From Kofleriaceae bacterium (GTDB lineage: Bacteria; Myxococcota_A; Polyangia; Haliangiales; Haliangiaceae): a DNA stretch of 64,000 nucleotides. Where the stretch lies: assembly GCA_018058095.1 (NCBI GenBank), contig JAGPCO010000002.1, forward strand, positions 95,790 to 159,789, written 5' to 3'. Both the position numbers and the translations under genes were made by a program. This document shows positions 58,154-64,000 of this stretch, piece by piece (the stretch's first letter is position 1; every line of letters starts with the position of its first letter). The notes below the pieces were generated by a model. The model made no database searches, was not told the origin of the DNA, and saw only the letters and a program-made list of their open reading frames with translations.

Positions 58154-59527
58154 ATGGCCGATGCTGGGGTCATGCCCGACGTCGCTGGCTTCCGCGCGCT
58201 CCACTACGATCCGACCCGGGTCGATCTGGCCAAGGTCGTCGCGCCACCCTACGACGTGTACGACGAGGCCGAGCGGGCCCGCCTGGCCGGGCGCGACGTC
58301 CACAACTTCGTCCACCTCGATCGTCCGGTGTCGGCCGGCCCGACCGCGAGCGCCGACGGGGCGGCGCCGGCGCCCGATCCGTACGCTCGCGCCGCCGCCC
58401 AGCTCGAGGCCTGGCTGGCGGCCGGGGTGCTGGTGCGCGACGGTGGCCGCGCGCTGTACCGCGTGCACCAGGTGTTCGCCTCGAGCGAGGCCGGCCGCAC
58501 CATCACCCGGCGCGGCTTCGTCGCCGGCGTGCGGCTGTCGCCCCTCGGCGGTGATGGCCTCGTCCGCGCCCACGAGCAGACCCAGGCCGCGGCCAAGGAG
58601 GATCGCCGCCGCCTGCTGAGCGCGACCGCGACCCACACCTCGCAGATCATGGCCGGCTACAGCGACGTCGCCGGCGAGGTCGAGCGCCTGTTCCGCAGGA
58701 CCGAGGTCGGGCCACCGATGCTCGAGGTCACCACCGACGACGGCACCCTGCACCGGGTGTGGCGGTGCGGCGACGCCGAGCTCATCGGCGCGGTGCGGCA
58801 CTACATGATGCCGCGCAAGCTGTACATCCTCGACGGCCACCACCGCTACGAGACGGCGCTGGCGGTGCAGGCGGCGATGGCGGCCGAGGCGCCGCTGTCG
58901 ACCTACGCCTCCGCCAACTACGTGTCGATGCTGCTGGTCGGGCTCGACGACCCGGGCCTCGTCGCCCGGCCCACGCACCGGGTGCTGCACGGGCTGCCGG
59001 CGCTGGACCGCGCCCGGGTGCTGGCCGAGGCGCGCGCCTACTTCCGCGTCGATCGGCTGGCCGGGGCGGCGCGTGACCCGGCCCGGGTGGCGGCGGCCCT
59101 GGCCGCGGTCGGCGGGCACGCCCCGGCGGTCGCGCTGGTGTTCGCCGGCGACCCCGACGCCCACCTGCTCGAGCTCGACCCGGCGTGTGACCCACACGCG
59201 GCCGGGGTGACGGCCCACCGCAAGCTGGCCCGGCTCGACGCGATCATCGTCCACCAGCTGCTGCTGCCGCGCCTGTTCGGCCAGGACGCGGCCGCGCAGG
59301 AGCGCGCCGACCACCGGCGCTACGTCCAGGGCGCCGACGCGGCCCTGGCCGAGCTCGAGGGCGGGCGCGCCCAGGTGGTGGTGCTGATGCGGCCGCTCGC
59401 CCTCGATCAGCTCAAGCTGGCGGCCGACCTCGGCGCCGTCCTGCCGGCGAAGACCACGTACTTCGCGCCCAAGATCGCGTCCGGCCTGCTGCTGCAGCGG
59501 ATCGACCGCGACGAGGATCTGGTGTAG
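58154..59527 (+). CDS. DUF1015-family protein
   Basis: The 457-residue product has the DUF1015 signatures APPYDVYD near residue 35, HNFVHLDRP, and ILDGHHRYETALA near 227, and ends QRIDRDEDLV. Members of this family are found across bacteria, often near serine or lactate metabolism genes, but their biochemical role is not defined. It follows the porin gene by 40 bp on the same strand, so they may form an operon. The start ATG at 58154 could also be read from 58172 (MPDVAGF). Confidence 0.85.
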   Translation: MADAGVMPDVAGFRALHYDPTRVDLAKVVAPPYDVYDEAERARLAGRDVHNFVHLDRPVSAGPTASADGAAPAPDPYARAAAQLEAWLAAGVLVRDGGRALYRVHQVFASSEAGRTITRRGFVAGVRLSPLGGDGLVRAHEQTQAAAKEDRRRLLSATATHTSQIMAGYSDVAGEVERLFRRTEVGPPMLEVTTDDGTLHRVWRCGDAELIGAVRHYMMPRKLYILDGHHRYETALAVQAAMAAEAPLSTYASANYVSMLLVGLDDPGLVARPTHRVLHGLPALDRARVLAEARAYFRVDRLAGAARDPARVAAALAAVGGHAPAVALVFAGDPDAHLLELDPACDPHAAGVTAHRKLARLDAIIVHQLLLPRLFGQDAAAQERADHRRYVQGADAALAELEGGRAQVVVLMRPLALDQLKLAADLGAVLPAKTTYFAPKIASGLLLQRIDRDEDLV

Positions 59528-59533
59528 CCCGCG

Positions 59534-62431
59534 TCAGCGTCGCCGCCCGCCCGCGCGTGGCCGCGGGCGCGGCTTCGGCGGCGGCGGGGGTGGTCGGTCG
59601 AGGCTGTCGAGCCAGGCCTGCTGGGTACGCACCAGCGTGGCGTACCCGGCGTGCTTGGCCAGCTCCGTGAGCGCGGCCTGGGCCGCGGGCCGGGCGGCCG
59701 CGTCGCCGAGCTGGACCGCGGCCCGCGCCAGGTAGTACTCGGCGAGCGTCACCCGCTGCGGCGTGCCCTGGGCGACTGCCAGCTCGCGCCAGCGGGTCGC
59801 CACCGGCGCGATCTGGTTCCAGGCGCCGGCGGCGTCGAGCGCACGGACCTGCCAGCGCAGCACCTCGGCGAGCTGCATCGGCGTCGCCTTGCGCTCCTGC
59901 GCCACCGCCGCCGCCTTCTCGGCGGTGGCGACGGCCAGCTTGACGTCGCGCTCCAGCTCGATCCGGGTCCTGATGATCAACAGGTCGACCTCGCCGGCGC
60001 CGTCGACCCCCGGGGCGTCGAGCGTCGACTCGAGCTTGCGCAGCTGGCGGTCGGCCGCGTCGACCTGATCAGCCTGGAGCAGGTACGCCGCCAGGTAGCT
60101 TTGGTGGCGCCGGGTGTCGGCGTGGTCGCGGCCGCTGCGGGCGGTGTACTCCAGCACCGCCTCGCCCATGAGGTCGATCGCCTCGGGCATGCGACCGCGC
60201 TTCTCGGCCAGGCTGGCCCGCGCCGACAGCGCCGAACCGCGCAGGAAGGCCAGCGCCGGCTGGGCGGCGATGTCGGCCAGGAGGCCACGCAGGATCTGGT
60301 CGGCCTCGTCGAGCTCACCGCGGTTGGTCAGCACGCCGGCCAGGTTGTTGCGCAGCACGGCGTAGCCACGGGCGTCGGGCGCGACCTGGGCGTACACCGC
60401 GGCCGCGGCGCGGTAGTGGGTGGTGGCGGCGACCAGGTCGCCGGCGCGCTGGGTCGTCAGGGCCAGCGCCGACAGGGTGTCGGCGTAGGTGCGGTCGGTC
60501 GTGCCGTACAGACCGGCCGCCAGGTCGGTCGCGGCCTGCGCCGCCGCCACCGCCGCGCTGGCCCGGCCATCGAAGCGCGACAGCGACTGCGCCAGGTCGG
60601 CCAGGAGCTCGAGGCGCTGCGACGGGACGGGCAGGGGCAGGGTGTCCATCAACCTCAGCGCCGCCTCCTGGTGCTCGGCGGCCGTGCGCTCATCGCCCAG
60701 GTCCTGGGCGATCCGGCCGAGCAGCTGCAGGATCTGGGCGCGGATCGCGGGTCGGGTCGAGGGGCCGTCGGCCTGCTGGCGGGCCAGCGCCGCGTATTCG
60801 GCGCCGTCGCCGTCGCGCCGGCTCGAGCGGGCGACCTTGGCCCGCTCGATCAGCGCCAGCAGCGCGGCCTCGTCGGCGCGGATCGGCAGGGCCTGCTGGT
60901 AGGCGCGCTCGAGGGCGGCGTCGGCGCGCTCGCGCTGCTGCCGGTCGAGCTCGAACACGATCTTGGCCAGCGACGTGGCCGCGCGCGCGCCCAGCTCGAG
61001 GTCACCGGCGGCGACGGCGTCGGTCTCGATCTGCGTCAGCTCGGCCTCGCGCTCGGCCAGGGGCCGGCTCGGCACGCGCACGAAGCGGGCGTAGCGAGCC
61101 CGCGCCGCCTCGGGCGGCTCGGCGGGGCCCTCCGGCAGCTCGAGCACCTCGCAGCCCTCGAGCGACGGCAGCCGGTCCAGCTGGCTGGCGGTGTTGCCCA
61201 GGTGCGGCTTCTTCCGCGTCAGCTCGATCGTCACCCGTTCCCCCAGCTCGGCCAGCCGGTGGTCGAGGCACCGCTCGCGCTGTCGTCGCCGCGCCAGGGT
61301 CAGCCGGTCGGCCTGGGCCTCGGCGCACCAGCTCTGGCGCAGGGCCGTGTCCTTCGCCACGTGCCCATCGAGCAGGGTCATCACCGCGTCGGGCCGCAGC
61401 AGGTCGGTGCCGACCAGCACCGCCGACAGCGCCTGCCGGCGGGCCTCATCCCACACCCCGACCAGCCGCGCCGGATCCGGGTCACACCGCACGGGCGGCG
61501 CCTCGGCGGTGAGCGCGGCGGCGGCGACCCCGGCGGCGCCGGCCAGCGCCAGCACCACGCCGGCCAGCAGCGGGCTGCGCGCGCGGGCCGGGCGCGTGGT
61601 GAGCCCGGCCAGCAGCACGCCGGCGTCGCGCGGGCGTGCCGCTGGCTGGTCGCTCACGGCGGCCAGCAGCACCTCCACCACCGGCGCCGGCACCTGCCGC
61701 ATGGCCAGGGCCCGCGCCGCGGCCGCGCGCCCGGCCGGCCCGTCGCCCGGGACCTCGCCGGTCAGCGCCTCGATCATCGCCGTCGCTAGCGCGAACACGT
61801 CGGACGCGGTGGTCGCCGGCGCGCCGGCCCACAGCTCGCTCGCCATGTAGCGCGGGGTGCCGGCGTCCTCGCCGACGCGGGCCAGCGCCGGCCGCGCCCC
61901 GACCAGCCCGGCCAGGCCGAAGTCGGCGACGCGGACCCGGCCGTCGTGCCCGACCAGGATGTTGTCCGGCTTGATGTCGCGATGGACGATGCCGCGCGCG
62001 TGGGCCGCGGCCAGCCCGGTCGTGGCCTGGACGAACACCGCGAGGATGTCGCTCACCGCGCGCGGGGAGCTGGCCAGCCAGCGCCGCAAGTCCTCGCCGG
62101 CGATCAGCTCCATCACCAGGAACAGCGCGCCCTCGGCCAGCCCGACCTCGTACACCGGCAGCACGTTGGGATGCGACAGCTGGGCCATGACCCGGGCCTC
62201 GGCCAGCAGGGCGTCGCGCTGGCCACCTCCGGCCCGCAGGTCGAGCGTCGAGTGCTCGCCGACCCCGACCGGCATGGCCGCCGGCGCGGCCAGGAGTTTG
62301 ATCGCCACCGGCCGCTGCAGCTCGGGGTCGAACGCGCGATACACCGCGCCGTACCCGCCGCGGCCGAGCTCCCGCTCGACCTCGAACCGGCCGAGCCGTG
62401 CCGGGGCCGCTGTCACCGCTTCATTGTACAT
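59534..62431 (-). CDS. Ser/Thr protein kinase with TPR extracellular domain
   Basis: The 965-residue protein has a Hanks-type kinase domain (residues 14-275): Gly-loop ELGRGGYGAVYRAF, Lys in VAIKLL, HRDIKPDNILV, DFGLAGL and an APE position reading YMASELWAG. A transmembrane segment lies near 288-310 (LLAGVVLALAGAAGVAAAAL). The outer region has conserved basic segments, then tetratricopeptide-like helices from about residue 500 to 945. It ends with a Pro/Arg-rich tail. TPR-bearing kinases of this layout are frequent in myxobacteria. It is convergent with the DUF1015 gene, leaving only 6 bp. Confidence 0.9.
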   Translation of the reverse strand: MYNEAVTAAPARLGRFEVERELGRGGYGAVYRAFDPELQRPVAIKLLAAPAAMPVGVGEHSTLDLRAGGGQRDALLAEARVMAQLSHPNVLPVYEVGLAEGALFLVMELIAGEDLRRWLASSPRAVSDILAVFVQATTGLAAAHARGIVHRDIKPDNILVGHDGRVRVADFGLAGLVGARPALARVGEDAGTPRYMASELWAGAPATTASDVFALATAMIEALTGEVPGDGPAGRAAAARALAMRQVPAPVVEVLLAAVSDQPAARPRDAGVLLAGLTTRPARARSPLLAGVVLALAGAAGVAAAALTAEAPPVRCDPDPARLVGVWDEARRQALSAVLVGTDLLRPDAVMTLLDGHVAKDTALRQSWCAEAQADRLTLARRRQRERCLDHRLAELGERVTIELTRKKPHLGNTASQLDRLPSLEGCEVLELPEGPAEPPEAARARYARFVRVPSRPLAEREAELTQIETDAVAAGDLELGARAATSLAKIVFELDRQQRERADAALERAYQQALPIRADEAALLALIERAKVARSSRRDGDGAEYAALARQQADGPSTRPAIRAQILQLLGRIAQDLGDERTAAEHQEAALRLMDTLPLPVPSQRLELLADLAQSLSRFDGRASAAVAAAQAATDLAAGLYGTTDRTYADTLSALALTTQRAGDLVAATTHYRAAAAVYAQVAPDARGYAVLRNNLAGVLTNRGELDEADQILRGLLADIAAQPALAFLRGSALSARASLAEKRGRMPEAIDLMGEAVLEYTARSGRDHADTRRHQSYLAAYLLQADQVDAADRQLRKLESTLDAPGVDGAGEVDLLIIRTRIELERDVKLAVATAEKAAAVAQERKATPMQLAEVLRWQVRALDAAGAWNQIAPVATRWRELAVAQGTPQRVTLAEYYLARAAVQLGDAAARPAAQAALTELAKHAGYATLVRTQQAWLDSLDRPPPPPPKPRPRPRAGGRRR

Positions 62432-62482
62432 GTGCCGGCGACGTCGACGGCGCGCGCGCGGGCGTCGATCGCAACCTCGGCC

Positions 62483-62944
62483 TCAGCGCCAGCGCCGGAC
62501 CTCGACCACGTTGTCGGCGTAGCCGGAGTCGGCGATGGCCTGCTCCTTGGGCGAGTCGAACAGCGTGTGCATCATGATGTCACCGGTGTCGAGCTGCCCG
62601 AGCGGGGCCCGATCCTCGACCAGCGCGCCGACGTGGCGCGGGAACAGCACCAGGTCGCCCGGGCGGGTGAACGGCACCGGCTGGCCGCGGCGGTCGCGGT
62701 ACACGCCGTCGTCGCCGTGCTCGCCGCGGCCGAGCAGCCGGGTCACGCGCGGCAGGTCGCCGGTCCAGCTGTACGGCAGGCGCAGGCCGGCCCGCCGCGC
62801 GCCGTACACCATCAGGTCGGCGCAGTCCGAGCCCTCGAGGAACTCGCTCTGGTGCGCGAAGAAGAACATCCACCAGCCGAATACGAGCGCGTACAACGCG
62901 ACGACCGCGGCGTAGGTGTAGAGCTTGCGACGACCCGAGAGCAT
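62483..62944 (-). CDS. Membrane-anchored NlpC/P60-like (DUF1287-like) protein
   Basis: The 153-residue product (ATG at 62944) has an N-terminal transmembrane segment (YAAVVALYALVFGWWMFFF) and a domain with EGSDCADLMVYGARRAG and RHVGALVED. The Cys (in DCADL) and His (in HVGA) match the Cys-His pair of NlpC/P60-type cysteine peptidases and the DUF1287 fold. A role in peptidoglycan remodelling or in amide hydrolysis is inferred. Its ATG overlaps the stop codon of hemL. Confidence 0.7.
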   Translation of the reverse strand: MLSGRRKLYTYAAVVALYALVFGWWMFFFAHQSEFLEGSDCADLMVYGARRAGLRLPYSWTGDLPRVTRLLGRGEHGDDGVYRDRRGQPVPFTRPGDLVLFPRHVGALVEDRAPLGQLDTGDIMMHTLFDSPKEQAIADSGYADNVVEVRRWR

Positions 62945-64000
62945 CACTGTTCTCCGCGCACGCTTTCGAGCGCGCGTTCGAACGCGAGCGTCGCCGCCTG
63001 GATGTGCTCCGCGCCGTGCGCGGTCGAGACGAAAGCCACTTCGAAGGCCGACGGCGCCATCCACAATCCGTGCGCGAGCGCGCGCCGGTGGATCCGCGCG
63101 TAGAGCTGCGCGCCGTCCTGCTTCACCGCGTGCCACGCGCGCGGCGCGGCGCCGGCTTGCAGGCTCAGCCACAGGATCGAACCGACGCGCGCGACCGAGC
63201 CCGTGATCTCGAAGCGTTCGAGCGCCCGTTCGAAGCCGCGTTGCAACATCGCCGCGCTCGCGTCGAGACGCTCGTACACGCCGGGCTTGGCCAGTTCCTT
63301 CAGCGTCGCGATGCCCGCCGCCATGGCGACCGGATTCCCCGACAATGTGCCGGCTTGATAGACGGGACCGAGCGGCGCGATGCGCTCCATCAGCGCGTTC
63401 TGCGCGAGGTACGCGCCGACCGGCATGCCGCCGCCGATGATCTTGCCGAGCGTGACGATGTCCGGTTGCAGTCCGGTGAGTTGCGTCATGCCGCCGGGCG
63501 CGACGCGCAAACCGCTGATCACTTCGTCGAAGATGAGCAGCGCACCGTGTGCGCGCGTCAAGTTGCGCAGATGCTCGAGGAACGTGCGGCGTTGCACGAG
63601 CAAGCCGGAGTTCGCCGGCAGCGGCTCGATGATGACGCAGGCGATTTCGCTGCCTTTCGCGGCGAAAAGCTCGCTCGCGGCATTTTCGTCGTCGAGCGGC
63701 AACACCTCGGTCAGCCCGGCGATTTGTTCGGGCACGCCGGCCGACGACGGCGTGCCGAGCGTCGCGAGCCCCGAACCGCCTTTGACCAAGAGACCGTCCG
63801 AGTGGCCGTGGTAGCAGCCGTCGAACTTGACGATGCGCGCGCGACCGGTCGCGCCGCGCGCCAGGCGGATCGCGCCCATCACCGCTTCGGTGCCGGTCGA
63901 AACGAAACGCACCTTGTCGGCCCACGGAAAGCGCGTGAGCACCGCCTCGGCCAACTCCACTTCGCGTTCGCAAGTCGCGCCGAAGGACAGCCCGTCGCGC
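62944..64000 (-). CDS. hemL: Glutamate-1-semialdehyde 2,1-aminomutase, 5'-truncated by the window edge
   Basis: The frame is open to the window end, and 351 residues are visible (GLSFGATCEREVELAEAV onward). Motifs are VRFVSTGTEAVMGAIRLARG, KFDGCYHGHSDG, IFDEVISGLRV and the PLP-lysine region VTLGKIIGGGMPVGAYL. HemL converts glutamate-1-semialdehyde to 5-aminolevulinate in haem synthesis. Codon use differs from the rest of the window: GAA, TTG, AAA and TTC/GCG-rich usage and visibly lower GC. It may be acquired or a misjoined contig end. Confidence 0.95.
   Translation of the reverse strand, partial: RDGLSFGATCEREVELAEAVLTRFPWADKVRFVSTGTEAVMGAIRLARGATGRARIVKFDGCYHGHSDGLLVKGGSGLATLGTPSSAGVPEQIAGLTEVLPLDDENAASELFAAKGSEIACVIIEPLPANSGLLVQRRTFLEHLRNLTRAHGALLIFDEVISGLRVAPGGMTQLTGLQPDIVTLGKIIGGGMPVGAYLAQNALMERIAPLGPVYQAGTLSGNPVAMAAGIATLKELAKPGVYERLDASAAMLQRGFERALERFEITGSVARVGSILWLSLQAGAAPRAWHAVKQDGAQLYARIHRRALAHGLWMAPSAFEVAFVSTAHGAEHIQAATLAFERALESVRGEQ

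Overview
The window is very GC-rich (about three quarters G+C by eye) and densely packed with bacterial genes. It looks like a chromosomal segment of a myxobacterium or close relative (Myxococcota). The clues are a protein ending in a MYXO-CTERM-type Cys/membrane/Arg tail, Hanks-type kinases with periplasmic or TPR extensions, a PEGA protein, a PilZ domain fused to a receiver, an FHA-GAF sigma-54 activator, zinc-ribbon/FHA proteins, and many small lipoproteins. No rRNA, tRNA, CRISPR array, transposase or prophage was recognised. The lineage is inferred from gene content only.

Layout. 1-1662: the 3' part of a methyltransferase whose end, stop codon included, is tandemly repeated, then a GNAT acetyltransferase. 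9530-1696 (-): a compact run of lipoprotein, PEGA protein, engB, rimI, a coaE-SDR fusion and a MYXO-CTERM heparinase-like protein. 9677-15950 (+): a receptor-type kinase, psd overlapping a methyltransferase with a very long disordered N-terminus, and a primary-type sigma factor. 23516-16055 (-): PilZ protein, a 1362-residue TPR/HEAT secreted protein, two zinc-ribbon/FHA paralogues and an IPT lipoprotein. 23654-27599: an orphan SpoA/SctQ-like protein, an FmdB zinc ribbon overlapping folD, a PilZ-receiver protein and a small secreted protein. 29486-27728 (-): parA-parB, with a divergent 61-residue AT-hook-like protein. 29983-34869: GlxA-type regulator divergent from a GST, an FHA-GAF-sigma-54 activator and small unknowns. 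39376-34972 (-): a five-gene GMC-oxidoreductase operon led by its FadR-type regulator. 39473-46394: lon, a beta-lactamase-fold lipoprotein, an AraC regulator, a second copy of the small secreted family, and a BNR-propeller/MoaD pair. 47736-46447 (-): an unusual repetitive protein with a double-glycine leader, divergent from dnaK. 50079-53288: secreted unknowns and a MerR/sigma-region-4 pair. 53542-56585: divergent purH and purD. 56701-62431: OprP-like porin, DUF1015 protein and a kinase/TPR protein. 62483-64000: a small NlpC/P60-like protein and a partial hemL of visibly different codon usage.

Functional themes are housekeeping (coaE, engB, rimI, psd, folD, parAB, lon, dnaK, purH, purD, hemL) interleaved with myxobacterial signalling modules. 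The most novel-looking items are the double-glycine-leader, glycine-rich repeat protein (46447-47736), the coaE-SDR fusion with a degenerate SDR active site, the GMC operon carrying two unrecognised proteins, a MITE-like palindrome placed exactly at two stop codons, and two tandem duplications that each copy a gene's 3' end together with its stop codon.
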